Shown: positions 7,556 to 15,816, numbered from the stretch's first letter. The stretch is 64,000 nt of DNA from CAYTXJ01 sp965613025 (GCA_965613025.1 CBFDUE010000001.1:1-64000), one strand, 5' to 3'. Numbers and translations are program-made. The notes: generated from the sequence alone by a model not told the origin.

Positions 7556-9358
7556 ATGGAAAGACATCATAAATTTTCCCTATGGTATCTGCTAATAGGT
7601 ATCTGGATCGTGCTCCTGATCCAGAACTATCTGGCCGCTCTCTTTGCCATAAAGAGCATACCATATAGTGAATTCCTGAGGCTGCTTAAACAGGACAGGA
7701 TTAAAGAGATTGCTGTCTCATCAAACCTTATCACGGGAAAGATGATAGGAGATGATGGTAAACCCCATCTCTTTAAGACCATCAGGGTAGATCCAGAGCT
7801 CTCTAAACTGCTTTCCCAATACAATGTAATATTTAAAGGGAAGGTGGAGTCTACATTCCTCAGGGATCTTATGTCCTGGGTTGTTCCCATCTTCCTCTTT
7901 TTGGGAGTATGGTATTTCTTCTTCCGTAGGATGATGGGACAGCAGGGATTTATGACATTGGGGAAAAATAAGGCAAAGATATATATGCAAGATGACTTAG
8001 GAGTTACATTTAAGGATGTGGCAGGTGTGGATGAGGCCAAACAGGAGCTTATGGAGATAGTGGAGTTTCTTAAAGAGCCCCAGAAGTTTTCAGAGATTGG
8101 CGGAAAGATGCCAAAGGGTATACTTCTTGTGGGTCCCCCTGGAACAGGTAAGACACTGCTTGCTAAGGCGGTTGCAGGAGAGAGTGGTGTTCCATTCTTT
8201 AGCCTGAGTGGTTCAGAGTTTGTGGAGATGTTTGTGGGGCTTGGAGCTGCAAGAGTAAGAGATCTCTTTGTTCAGGCAAAGCAAAAGGCACCATGTATCA
8301 TTTTTATTGACGAGCTGGATGCCTTAGGTAAGGCAAGGGGGGTGGGAGTTACAGCCGGACATGATGAAAGGGAACAGACCCTTAACCAGCTCTTGGTAGA
8401 GATGGATGGCTTTGATCCCAGAGTAGGAGTGATTCTCATGGCAGCTACCAACAGACCTGAAATCCTTGACCCTGCTCTCCTCAGACCCGGAAGATTTGAC
8501 AGGCAGATACTGGTGGATCGGCCTGATAAGAAGGGAAGGGTAGAGATCTTAAAGATACATCTTAGAAATGTAAAGACAGAGCCGGATATAGATATTGAAA
8601 GGATAGCCAATATGACCTCAGGGATGGTGGGAGCTGACCTTGCAAACATTGTAAATGAGGCTGCGCTCCTTTCAGTGAGAAAGGGTAAAAAGAGGGTTGG
8701 AATGGAGGAATTTGAAGAGGCGGTGGAGAGAGTCATCGCAGGACTTGAAAAGAAAAACAGGCTAATTAATGAAGAAGAGAGAAAGATTGTTGCATATCAT
8801 GAAATTGGACATGCAATTGTGGCTCTCTCCCTTCCAGGGACAGAACCGGTCCAAAAGATATCCATTATCCCACGGGGAATTGCAGCCTTAGGATACACCA
8901 TACAGGTTCCCACAGAAGACAGATTCCTTATGAAAAAGACAGAACTACTCAATAAGATCGCCACCCTTTTGGGTGGTAGGGCTGCTGAAGAGATTGTATT
9001 TGGGGATATATCCACTGGTGCACATAACGACCTTGCAAGGGCAACAGATATTGCAAGGAGCATGGTAAAGGAATATGGAATGAGTGACAGGATCGGGCAG
9101 GTATATTTTTCACGCAAAAAGGGGGCTCAGTTTCTGGATATCTCAGTTGAAGGGGCAAAGGAATACAGTGAAGAGACTGCCAAGATGATTGACGATGAGG
9201 TAAAAGAGATAATTAATTCCCAATACCAACGGGCAGTCTCTATCTTAAAGGATAAAAGGGAGGTTCTGGAAGAGGGTGCAAAGATCCTGCTTGAAAAGGA
9301 AAAGATAGATGGAAAACTCTTAGAGGAGCTTATGAAAAGATATGATAAGGATAAATAG
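7556..9358 (+). CDS. ftsH: ATP-dependent zinc metalloprotease FtsH
   Basis: A 600-residue membrane-anchored AAA+ protease that degrades misfolded membrane proteins and regulatory substrates. TM1 is at ~8-30 and TM2 at ~106-126, with the periplasmic domain between them. Walker A GPPGTGKT is at 193-200, Walker B IIFIDELDAL at ~249-258, and the second region of homology contains ATNRPEILDPALLRPGRFDRQ. The zinc motif HEIGH is at 415-419 and a downstream Asp lies in the region DLARATDIA. All key residues are present and length is normal, though slightly short at the C-terminus. A strong GAGGAGGG site precedes the ATG. It is transcribed alone, convergent with the LapA-like gene. Confidence 0.97.
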   Translation: MERHHKFSLWYLLIGIWIVLLIQNYLAALFAIKSIPYSEFLRLLKQDRIKEIAVSSNLITGKMIGDDGKPHLFKTIRVDPELSKLLSQYNVIFKGKVESTFLRDLMSWVVPIFLFLGVWYFFFRRMMGQQGFMTLGKNKAKIYMQDDLGVTFKDVAGVDEAKQELMEIVEFLKEPQKFSEIGGKMPKGILLVGPPGTGKTLLAKAVAGESGVPFFSLSGSEFVEMFVGLGAARVRDLFVQAKQKAPCIIFIDELDALGKARGVGVTAGHDEREQTLNQLLVEMDGFDPRVGVILMAATNRPEILDPALLRPGRFDRQILVDRPDKKGRVEILKIHLRNVKTEPDIDIERIANMTSGMVGADLANIVNEAALLSVRKGKKRVGMEEFEEAVERVIAGLEKKNRLINEEERKIVAYHEIGHAIVALSLPGTEPVQKISIIPRGIAALGYTIQVPTEDRFLMKKTELLNKIATLLGGRAAEEIVFGDISTGAHNDLARATDIARSMVKEYGMSDRIGQVYFSRKKGAQFLDISVEGAKEYSEETAKMIDDEVKEIINSQYQRAVSILKDKREVLEEGAKILLEKEKIDGKLLEELMKRYDKDK

Positions 9359-9384
9359 GAGAGCCTATCTTGATCTCCTCTTTT
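9357..9384 (+). terminator. Possible convergent terminator after ftsH
   Basis: AGGAGA (9357-9362) pairs with TCTCCT (9374-9379), followed by CTTTTT. The right arm and T-run also encode the basic C-terminus of the opposing LapA-like gene. A six-bp stem with an 11-nt loop is modest. Confidence 0.4.
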
Positions 9385-9565
9385 TGAGTCTTCCTGAGAT
9401 ATATCCAAATATAAACCCGATAAATATGGAAGCGGGAATAAAGATGGCCTTAGAGACAGATAGCTTCCAAAAATATAGCTTTATGCTTATATCAGACTGA
9501 TTCTGAAAGGCCACAATACCAAGCAATATGATAATTATTAACACCACAATTATCTTTGTCTTCAT
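9365..9565 (-). CDS. LapA-like (DUF1049) small membrane protein
   Basis: A 66-residue protein with two hydrophobic helices (about 3-21 and 38-58). Between them is the family pattern FQNQSDISIKLYFWKLSVSKAIFI, and the tail is very basic (SGRLKKRRSR). This matches the LapA/DUF1049 family, which in enterobacteria helps coordinate lipopolysaccharide assembly. In this organism only the membrane topology is clear. It ends 6 bp from the end of ftsH on the opposite strand. Confidence 0.7.
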   Translation of the reverse strand: MKTKIIVVLIIIILLGIVAFQNQSDISIKLYFWKLSVSKAIFIPASIFIGFIFGYISGRLKKRRSR

Positions 9566-9650
9566 CCTTTACCCCTTTTTGAGCCTTTATGCATTTACTC
9601 TAATAAAATCCATTTGAAATAGCAATTACAATATGTTTTAAGGTAAGGAT

Positions 9651-10991
9651 ATGGAACTATTAAAAGAGCTCAGAGAAGATGCAGAGAAGATATTTGCTTC
9701 AGCAATTTACGCTGTTGACCCCTATGTAGCGGTAAAAGGTCACATCGATTTAATTAATGGATCGCTCCTCACCATAGAGGATAAAGGAATTGAAATTCCC
9801 CTTGAAAGATTCAAAAGTATCTGGGTTGTGGGAGGTGGAAAGGCCTCTGCTCCTATGGCAAAGGCTCTGGAAGAGATCCTAAAAGACAGGATAAGAGGTG
9901 GAATTGTAAATGTAAAATATGGCTTTGTAGAAGAGCTAAGATATATTGAACTTGTTGAGGCAGGCCATCCTGTGCCAGATGAAAATGGGCTAAAAGGAAC
10001 TGAAAGGATATTAAGGCTGTTAAGAGACTCAGGTAAAGAGGATCTTATAATATCTGTTATCTCTGGAGGTGGATCTGCACTCCTTCCTCTGCCTGCTGAA
10101 GGCATCACCCTTCAGGAAAAGCAACAGATTACAAAGATGCTCCTTGCCTGTGGCGCAAGTATTGATGAGATAAATACCATACGAAAACACATATCCCTTT
10201 CAAAGGGTGGGCAGATGGCAAGGGCTGCATATCCTTCGCATGTCTTAAACCTTATGCTTTCTGATGTGGTGGGAGACAGCCTTGAGGTGATTGCATCTGG
10301 CCCCTTTGTGCCCGATAATACCACCTTTTTGGATGCAAGAAAGATAATAGATAAGTATGGTCTAAGAGATGTTCCAAAATCCATATTAAGACATATAGAG
10401 AAGGGAGTTAAGGGTGAGATTCCAGATACTCCAAAGCCTGGAGATAGCTGCTTTAGAGATGTTCATAATGTTATCATAGGAAATAATTTAAAGGCTCTTA
10501 AAGCGGCATCAAAGAAGGCAGAGGAATTGGGATATAGAGTGTTGCTTCTGTCTTCCATGATTCAGGGTGAGAGCAGGGAAGTGGCAAGGGCATTGGCAGG
10601 TATCTGTAAGGAGGTGATCAAAAGTTCCAATCCCTTTCCCCCACCCCTCTGTATATTGGCAGGTGGAGAGACGACAGTTACCCTACGGGGGGATGGAAAG
10701 GGAGGAAGGAATCAGGAATTCTGCCTTCAGTGTGCCATTGAACTTGGTGGAATGCCAGAGAGGGTGGTGATATTGAGCGGGGGAACAGATGGAAATGATG
10801 GTCCTACAGATGCAGCAGGAGGTATAGTGGATCCTCTTACAGTTTCTAAGGGGATAAAAAAGGGACTGGATGCTACCGATTTTTTAATTAGAAATGACAG
10901 TTATAATTTCTTAAACTCAGTAGGAGATCTACTGATAACAGGGCCAACAAAGACAAATGTGATGGATGTAATTGTTATGCTTATAAGATAG
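9651..10991 (+). CDS. Glycerate 2-kinase (DUF4147 plus MOFRL domains)
   Basis: A 446-residue enzyme that makes 2-phosphoglycerate from D-glycerate and ATP (EC 2.7.1.165), feeding serine/glyoxylate-derived carbon into glycolysis. The N-terminal DUF4147 domain (~1-245) shows VVGGGKASAPMAKALE, AGHPVPDENG, ISGGGSALLPLP and LSDVVGDSLEVIASGP. The C-terminal MOFRL domain (~325-440) shows GGETTVTLRGDGKGGRNQE and SGGTDGNDGPTDAAGG. Family assignment is firm. AAGGTAAGG precedes the ATG. It is monocistronic, and its last bases overlap a small opposing open frame. Confidence 0.92.
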   Translation: MELLKELREDAEKIFASAIYAVDPYVAVKGHIDLINGSLLTIEDKGIEIPLERFKSIWVVGGGKASAPMAKALEEILKDRIRGGIVNVKYGFVEELRYIELVEAGHPVPDENGLKGTERILRLLRDSGKEDLIISVISGGGSALLPLPAEGITLQEKQQITKMLLACGASIDEINTIRKHISLSKGGQMARAAYPSHVLNLMLSDVVGDSLEVIASGPFVPDNTTFLDARKIIDKYGLRDVPKSILRHIEKGVKGEIPDTPKPGDSCFRDVHNVIIGNNLKALKAASKKAEELGYRVLLLSSMIQGESREVARALAGICKEVIKSSNPFPPPLCILAGGETTVTLRGDGKGGRNQEFCLQCAIELGGMPERVVILSGGTDGNDGPTDAAGGIVDPLTVSKGIKKGLDATDFLIRNDSYNFLNSVGDLLITGPTKTNVMDVIVMLIR

Positions 10992-11166
10992 TAGGGTGAA
11001 ACCGGTAAGCTTGGGAATTATCTTTTCCACACCATAGATTATGAAGTATGCCCCTCTTTTTGCCATTGACAATAGTAAAGAGCAAGGTCCTTAGATCAGA
11101 TATCCCCAACTTTGCGGCTGTCATAAAATTCAGATACAAAGAGAAGGGTCTCTCTGAGCCTTTCAT
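10981..11166 (-). CDS. Hypothetical 61-residue protein coupled to the upstream Cys-rich gene
   Basis: A short frame (MKGSERPFSLYLNF...) whose ATG overlaps the stop of the Cys-rich gene as ATGA, the usual sign of translational coupling. I recognise no domain. It may be a real small gene or the residue of a longer one. Its end overlaps the 3' end of the glycerate kinase gene by 11 bp. Confidence 0.4.
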   Translation of the reverse strand: MKGSERPFSLYLNFMTAAKLGISDLRTLLFTIVNGKKRGILHNLWCGKDNSQAYRFHPTIL

Positions 11167-11675
11167 CCAGCACCAAAGGACTGAAGGGCCTTTTTAATCT
11201 CTTCACTTAAAAAGAAAAGAAGGGATAACATCTCTCCTTCCTTCTCCCTTAGGGGAAAAAGCTCTGCAGGTGATATATTATGCTCTATTTTGCCACATAT
11301 ATAATTTACACATATCGCCTCACGCACCAATAGCCTACATCCCTCTTTCCCCAAAAAGATACATCCTTTGGGATCATATCTCTTATCAGGAAGCCCTACT
11401 CCCATCAGCCTATTTATAAGAATAGTAACTGGACTGATATATTCTTCAATCCCTCTTGCACAGCAACTTCCACCATCAATCCTTTCACATTCCCTGCAGA
11501 ATCTGCTGATTCCTATCTCATCCATCAATCTAAAGCACTGCCTTGCACTTCTCTCCAGTAAGGAAATATAGGAAGATATGGTATCTATATTTATTAGATT
11601 CAAACCAATATCCTTATAAACTTCCTCTGCCCAGAGGATCTTTTTATGGACAGGCTCATAGAGGGGAAGATTCAT
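11163..11675 (-). CDS. Cysteine-rich protein of unknown function
   Basis: 170 residues. It has nine cysteines, in clusters: CFRLMDEIGISRFCREC, GGSCCARG, GCIFLGKEGC, AICVNYIC. The spacing suggests bound iron-sulfur cluster(s) or zinc, possibly similar to CxxxxxxCxxC-type YkgJ-like Fe-S/zinc proteins, but I do not recognise the family with confidence. The N-terminus (LYEPVHKKILWAEEVYKDIG) and C-terminus are helical. There is no signal peptide, so it is presumably cytoplasmic. The stop overlaps the next small frame. The insertion-like repeat lies just upstream of its start. Confidence 0.7.
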   Translation of the reverse strand: MNLPLYEPVHKKILWAEEVYKDIGLNLINIDTISSYISLLERSARQCFRLMDEIGISRFCRECERIDGGSCCARGIEEYISPVTILINRLMGVGLPDKRYDPKGCIFLGKEGCRLLVREAICVNYICGKIEHNISPAELFPLREKEGEMLSLLFFLSEEIKKALQSFGAG

Positions 11676-11692
11676 GTATCATATCCCTTTTT

Positions 11693-11812
11693 GAGAGCTT
11701 TGCATAACCCCTTTTTACACTGGGGGTTACACCCCCAGACCCCCAAAAATTAACTTAAAATAACCCAAAATTGCAGCTTTTTTCTGAGAGCTTTGAAAAA
11801 TTCAAAGCTCTC
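11693..11812. repeat. MITE-like repeat element, copy A
   Basis: About 120 bp with perfect 10-bp inverted ends GAGAGCTTTG (11693-11702) and CAAAGCTCTC (11803-11812), flanked on both sides by TTTTT. Inside are the hairpin CTGGGGG-TTACA-CCCCCAG (11720-11738) and a 12-bp palindrome GAGAGCTTTGAA-AAA-TTCAAAGCTCTC (11786-11812). Both halves recur at 45403-45608. No coding capacity is present, and the right end forms the last codons of lonB. Confidence 0.7.
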
Positions 11813-14283
11813 TTTTTAGATGTCTTTTTCTTCCTGCCCTTTTTCTTTTTCTCTTCCTTTTCCTCCTCTCCAAAACTCTTTATTCCCTCTGCAAGTTCTC
11901 TTAGCCTTTTGTCCACAAGATAGTTTATAGTATCTTTTGGATATGTGCCGTCCTTTTTCCTTTCACCTGCCTTTTTGCCAGTCAGGATCTCTATTCCCTC
12001 ATCTATGGTCTTTACTGCATAGATATGGAATTTGCCTCTCTTTACGGCTTCTACCACATCCTTTCTGAGCATCAGATCCTTTACATTTGCCTCTGGAATC
12101 ATTACCCCCTGCTTACCATTTAGGCCCAGCCTTTTGCAGCAATCAAAGAAACCCTCTATCTTCTCATTTACTCCTCCAATAGGCTGAATCTCCCCTTTTT
12201 GATTTACTGAACCGGTTACCGCTATATATTGCTTAAGGGGGACACCAGAGAGACTGGAAAGCAGAGCATATAGCTCTGTTGATGAGGCGCTGTCTCCATC
12301 CACTCCTGAGTAGGACTGTTCAAAGGCAATACTTGCACTCATAGTAAGGGGCTTGTCCTGTGCATATTTCTTTCTCAGATAGCCACTCAGGATCAGGACA
12401 CCCTTGTTGTGGGTCTTTCCAGATAGATCCGCCTCCCTTTCTATATTGATTATCCCTGCCCTTCCCATGGAGGTAGTGGCAGTGATTCTGGAGGGTTTTC
12501 CAAATGTGAGATCTCCCATGTCATATATTGCCAACCCATTTACCTGGCCAACCACCTCTCCGTCCACATCAATCATCAGGGTTCCCCTGTCTATCATCTC
12601 CTGGATCTGCTCTTCTATCAGGTTGGATCTATAGATCCTCTCTTCAATTGCCTTTTCCACATGCCTTTCCATTACCAGATCAGAGCCTTCCTGTTGTGCC
12701 CAGAAATCTGCCTCTCTCAGTATATTGGCTATCTTTGGGAAGCTGGTGGATATCTTCTCGGTTCTTCCTGTCATTCTTATGGCCTCTTCCACTAAAGCAG
12801 CAATGGCTGTCCTGTCAAAGGGTCTTAGATTCTCCTCTTCTGCCTTTTTCTTTACAAAGCGTGCCATCTGGTAGATATTCTCACTGGTATTATCCATAGA
12901 AGTGGAAAAATCTGCCCTTACCTTAAATATCTTTTCCATATCCTCATCATAGTAGAGCAGGAGATGATATATATAGGGATCAGATATAATTATTACTTTA
13001 ACATCTATATCAATGGGCTCTGGCTTTAGACCACTTGTAAAGAAATAATAGAAGGGATCAAAGCTCTGTATCTCCATCTTGTTTGTCTTAAGGGCCCTCT
13101 TAAGTGCCTGCCAGACCCCTGGTTCAAGCAGTGCATCTAAGAGGTTTATTACCAGATAGCCCCCGTTTGCCTTTAGAAAGGAGCCTGCTCGGATCTTTGT
13201 AAAATCGGTCTTCCATACCCCAGTCCTATCCACCACCCTTTCAATAATACCAAAGAGGTTTCTATATGTGGGGTAGGATTCAATTATAACTGGGGGACCT
13301 TTGGTCTCTGAATTATCCACTAAAAGATTCACCTCATAGGCAGAGAAGGGATCAACCTGAAATAGGGGAACAGGCACAGGAGATGGAACTTTAGGTGAAA
13401 ATATCTGTATATTCTCTGCCATATCTTCAAGCATCTGATTAAGGTATTCCTCCACCTTCTCATATGGGTATCTCTCTTTAATGGGCTGAAGTAGCTCTGA
13501 GGCCATCTTTAGAAACATTACCCTGTCCATCTCCTCAATATTTCTTTGCACCTCCTTCTGTAATTCCCTCAGTTCTATAAAGATCTGATCTATCTCTTCC
13601 CTGAGCCTTTTTTGCTTTTCTCTTATCTGTTCAAACTCATCCTTTGGAAATCTGCCTTTTTCTACCATCTCTTCCAGTTGGTCAATATGAACCGGATTTC
13701 CATCCACAAGGGGCATCACCTCCGGCCTTCTTATCTGCCCAACCTGGATATCCACTAAGGTAAAGCCTTCAGAGCGGACCTGTTTATCCAGTTCCTTAAA
13801 GAACTGCTTCCCCTTCTGTTCATATTCTTCCATTATCTGCTTTTTTCTATTAATATATTCCTGGCTTTCAAATAGCTGGGGGACTTCCCTTTTAAGATTT
13901 TCCACAAACTGCTTTATATCTTTTTTAAATTCTCTGCCTTCCCCTGCCTTAAGCCTAATGAGTCTGGGAGAGTCGGGATCTTTAAAATTATTAACATATA
14001 TGAGATCATCGGGAGTCTCTCTTTGGTCTTTTGCAAATTCTTTAAGCAGCCTCTGAACCAGTGAGAGCCTTCCACTCCCTGGCCAGCCTGTCACCACTAC
14101 ATTATAGCCCTCTTTCTTTATTCCCACTCCAAACTTAAGTGCCTTGACCGCCCTTTCCTGTCCTATGATCTCATCTAAGGGCTCTAACTCTTCAGTGGTC
14201 TTAAAAGGCAATTTTTTGGGATCTATTCTCAGCCTCAGTTTATCATAGGGAACCCTCTTATCCGCTCTCTTCTTTCTTGGCAT
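11755..14283 (-). CDS. Lon-related (LonB/AAA_32-type) ATP-dependent protease
   Basis: An 842-residue soluble protease of the LonB-like AAA_32 group. The N-terminal ATP-binding part has an unusual P-loop, GWPGSGRLS (66-74), with Arg in place of the usual Lys. A long charged coiled coil fills ~130-300. The ATPase core continues to ~590, and the Lon proteolytic domain occupies ~590-790. The catalytic dyad is Ser665 in GDSASS and Lys708 in GGVNEKIEG, 43 residues apart as in classical Lon. A Lys-rich tail follows. The last ~18 residues (from RALNFSKL) are encoded by the repeat element and are probably not native. It is the second gene of an operon with hsp20, 20 bp upstream, which fits a role in clearing damaged proteins. 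Confidence 0.93.
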   Translation of the reverse strand: MPRKKRADKRVPYDKLRLRIDPKKLPFKTTEELEPLDEIIGQERAVKALKFGVGIKKEGYNVVVTGWPGSGRLSLVQRLLKEFAKDQRETPDDLIYVNNFKDPDSPRLIRLKAGEGREFKKDIKQFVENLKREVPQLFESQEYINRKKQIMEEYEQKGKQFFKELDKQVRSEGFTLVDIQVGQIRRPEVMPLVDGNPVHIDQLEEMVEKGRFPKDEFEQIREKQKRLREEIDQIFIELRELQKEVQRNIEEMDRVMFLKMASELLQPIKERYPYEKVEEYLNQMLEDMAENIQIFSPKVPSPVPVPLFQVDPFSAYEVNLLVDNSETKGPPVIIESYPTYRNLFGIIERVVDRTGVWKTDFTKIRAGSFLKANGGYLVINLLDALLEPGVWQALKRALKTNKMEIQSFDPFYYFFTSGLKPEPIDIDVKVIIISDPYIYHLLLYYDEDMEKIFKVRADFSTSMDNTSENIYQMARFVKKKAEEENLRPFDRTAIAALVEEAIRMTGRTEKISTSFPKIANILREADFWAQQEGSDLVMERHVEKAIEERIYRSNLIEEQIQEMIDRGTLMIDVDGEVVGQVNGLAIYDMGDLTFGKPSRITATTSMGRAGIINIEREADLSGKTHNKGVLILSGYLRKKYAQDKPLTMSASIAFEQSYSGVDGDSASSTELYALLSSLSGVPLKQYIAVTGSVNQKGEIQPIGGVNEKIEGFFDCCKRLGLNGKQGVMIPEANVKDLMLRKDVVEAVKRGKFHIYAVKTIDEGIEILTGKKAGERKKDGTYPKDTINYLVDKRLRELAEGIKSFGEEEKEEKKKKGRKKKTSKKRALNFSKLSEKSCNFGLF

Positions 14284-14303
14284 ATCTCTATCCTCCCTGA
14301 TCC

Positions 14304-14750
14304 CTAAACAACCTCTATGGGTATGCGTCTCTTTGGCTCTTTTGTAAGCTTGGGCATCTCAATTTCCAAGATTCCGTTTTTATAGGTTGCCCTTACCTTA
14401 TCTATCTCCACAGGGCATGGAAGGGGGATCTTTCTTGAAAATGAGCCATAGTGCCTCTCTACCCTTCTGTATCCTTCATATTCCTCTGACCACTCTCTCT
14501 TTATTATTCCTTTAATCTCCAAGACATCATGCTGTATGGATATATCCAGATCCTCTGGCTGAATACCAGGGATCTCTGCATGGACATATATGTAATCTTC
14601 TGTCTCTGATATATCCACATATGGGACCCTCTTCCAGGATCTGGGATATATTGGGACACTAAATTCATCAAATATCTGGCTAAAGAGCCTATCAATCTCT
14701 CTCCTTAACCTGTTAATCTCTTTGTCTTTCCAAAGAATAAGTCCTGCCAT
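14304..14750 (-). CDS. Hsp20 / alpha-crystallin small heat-shock protein
   Basis: 148 residues. The N-terminal arm (~1-45) is followed by an alpha-crystallin domain (~46-140) with YVDISETEDYIYVHAEIPGIQPEDLDI, RRVERHYGSFSRKIPLP and the conserved A-x-x-x-n-G-I-L motif (ATYKNGILEIEMPK). The C-terminal I-x-I/V anchor is RIPIEVV. It is an ATP-independent holdase that keeps unfolding proteins soluble. AAGGAGAT precedes the ATG, and its promoter is well formed. It is followed at once by the Lon-like protease, giving a holdase-protease pair. Confidence 0.95.
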   Translation of the reverse strand: MAGLILWKDKEINRLRREIDRLFSQIFDEFSVPIYPRSWKRVPYVDISETEDYIYVHAEIPGIQPEDLDISIQHDVLEIKGIIKREWSEEYEGYRRVERHYGSFSRKIPLPCPVEIDKVRATYKNGILEIEMPKLTKEPKRRIPIEVV

Positions 14751-14789
14751 AATTTATTATCTCCTTAATAAAATTAAGATTAGTTCCTT

Positions 14790-14818
14790 ATTTTATTCTG
14801 GATGTATCCCTATGGCAA
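14790..14818 (-). promoter_or_regulatory. Promoter of the hsp20-lonB operon
   Basis: On the minus strand, TTGCCA (14813-14818) and TAAAAT (14790-14795) are exactly 17 bp apart, ~40 bp before the hsp20 ATG. It looks like a housekeeping promoter. I see no CIRCE (HrcA) palindrome or sigma-32 type -10. Confidence 0.6.
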
Positions 14819-14855
14819 GCCAATTTAAGAAGCATATTTTGAAAAATTAGGCTTT

Positions 14856-14880
14856 AGTATATCTTAAATTTTTATATACT
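14856..14880 (+). promoter_or_regulatory. -10 element inside a perfect inverted repeat
   Basis: AGTATAT (14856-14862) is inverted as ATATACT (14874-14880). The right arm contains TATACT, a good -10 hexamer ~14 bp before the next start codon. The palindrome could be a repressor site for the following gene; no clear -35 is seen. Confidence 0.35.
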
Positions 14881-14893
14881 ATAGGGGAGAGAC

Positions 14894-15211
14894 ATGAATC
14901 TTTTCCCAGGCATAAAGTCTGCTAACAACAGGGCCATATTGGGTTTTCTCATCCCATTTTTCACTGCCGCTTTGGGGTGCGGGTTTATATTATGGAAGAG
15001 GGGAAGGCTCTTTTCTTCTTCCCTCCTTATACCCTTTCTCATATTGATACCTTCTCTTCTTATCTTGGGAACTGTGCTATCTATTAAGTCATTTGAATAT
15101 ATTGAAAAGAAAGGGGACAAGGACTATGCCTATTCAGGGTTTGTCTTTAATCTCTTCTTATTGGCACTCTACATATTTACACTCTTTATATCTATTTTTA
15201 AATATTCCTGA
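14894..15211 (+). CDS. Small three-helix membrane protein, unknown function
   Basis: 105 residues. It has three hydrophobic segments (about 15-34, 40-62 and 80-103) joined by short polar loops containing KRGR and EYIEKKGDKDYAY. It has no recognisable enzymatic motif and no family I can name. GGGGAGAG lies 6 bp upstream of the ATG, which supports translation. It is divergent from hsp20 and upstream of the dcw cluster. Confidence 0.65.
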   Translation: MNLFPGIKSANNRAILGFLIPFFTAALGCGFILWKRGRLFSSSLLIPFLILIPSLLILGTVLSIKSFEYIEKKGDKDYAYSGFVFNLFLLALYIFTLFISIFKYS

Positions 15212-15301
15212 TCTTTTCCCTATCTGTATTATGATACCCTAAAATTTTAAAATACAATATATTGTAGATAAATAAATTAGCTTTAAATTAAATTTTTTCC
15301 C

Positions 15302-15330
15302 TTGACATGGGGAACTAATTCCCGTAAAAA
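15302..15330 (+). promoter_or_regulatory. Promoter of the dcw cluster
   Basis: TTGACA (15302-15307) is followed after 17 bp by TAAAAA (15325-15330). A palindrome GGGAA-CTAA-TTCCC (15310-15323) fills the spacer and could be an operator. Confidence 0.55.
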
Positions 15331-15339
15331 GGGAAAAAA

Positions 15340-15365
15340 GTGGGGGATGGTGGAGTTTAAGTGGG
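15340..15365 (+). promoter_or_regulatory. MraZ-type operator overlapping the mraZ start
   Basis: Three direct units GTGGG (15340-15344), GTGGA (15350-15354) and GTGGG (15361-15365) recur with one-helical-turn spacing (10 and 11 bp). This is the arrangement of known MraZ boxes. The middle unit covers the Shine-Dalgarno GGAG and the last unit contains the GTG start codon of mraZ. Confidence 0.65.
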
Positions 15366-15816
15366 AGAAAGTTACTTTTACGGTAGATTCAGACACTCAA
15401 TAGATGAGAAGGGTAGGTTGGTTATTCCATCCAGGTTCCAAGGTGTGCTTAAGAGGAAAGGTGAAGATATTGTGGTAATAACCAATGGTGATATAGGGCT
15501 ATGGGTATATCCAGAAAATGAATGGGATAAGATCGCAGATGAGATTCAGAATATGTCCATATATGAGGAAAAGGTCAAAAGGTATGTGGACTATTTTATA
15601 TCCGGTGGACATCCATGTCAGATCAAGCAGGGCAGGATCACCATTCCCCCAAACTTAAGAGATGTGGCAAAATTAAATAAAGATGTCATGGTGGTTGGCT
15701 CCGTTAGATTCTTCAAGATCATAGATACTGAGATATGGGAAAAGTATTTTGCTGAGATAAAAGAGGAATTCCCCAGCATAATAAATGAATTATTTTCAAG
15801 AAAAAGTGGCCCATAG
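15361..15816 (+). CDS. mraZ: Transcriptional regulator MraZ
   Basis: 151 residues with the two tandem SpoVT/AbrB-like half-domains. The first (about 5-55) carries GRFRHSIDEKGRLVIPSRFQ. The second (about 80-128) carries HPCQIKQGRITIPPNLRDVA. MraZ forms ring oligomers that bind direct repeats upstream of its own operon and repress dcw genes. It starts at a GTG with GGTGGAG 5 bp upstream, and the operator units overlap this region, which fits autoregulation. It is followed after 3 bp by rsmH. Confidence 0.95.
   Translation: MGESYFYGRFRHSIDEKGRLVIPSRFQGVLKRKGEDIVVITNGDIGLWVYPENEWDKIADEIQNMSIYEEKVKRYVDYFISGGHPCQIKQGRITIPPNLRDVAKLNKDVMVVGSVRFFKIIDTEIWEKYFAEIKEEFPSIINELFSRKSGP

Noticed and set aside
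11786..11817. Palindrome plus TTTTT as an intrinsic terminator
   Set aside because: The T-run follows on the plus strand, where no gene needs terminating; on the lonB sense strand the hairpin is followed by A-rich sequence.
12528..12899. 123-residue frame antisense to lonB
   Set aside because: Ser/Pro/Leu-rich shadow with no ribosome-binding site.
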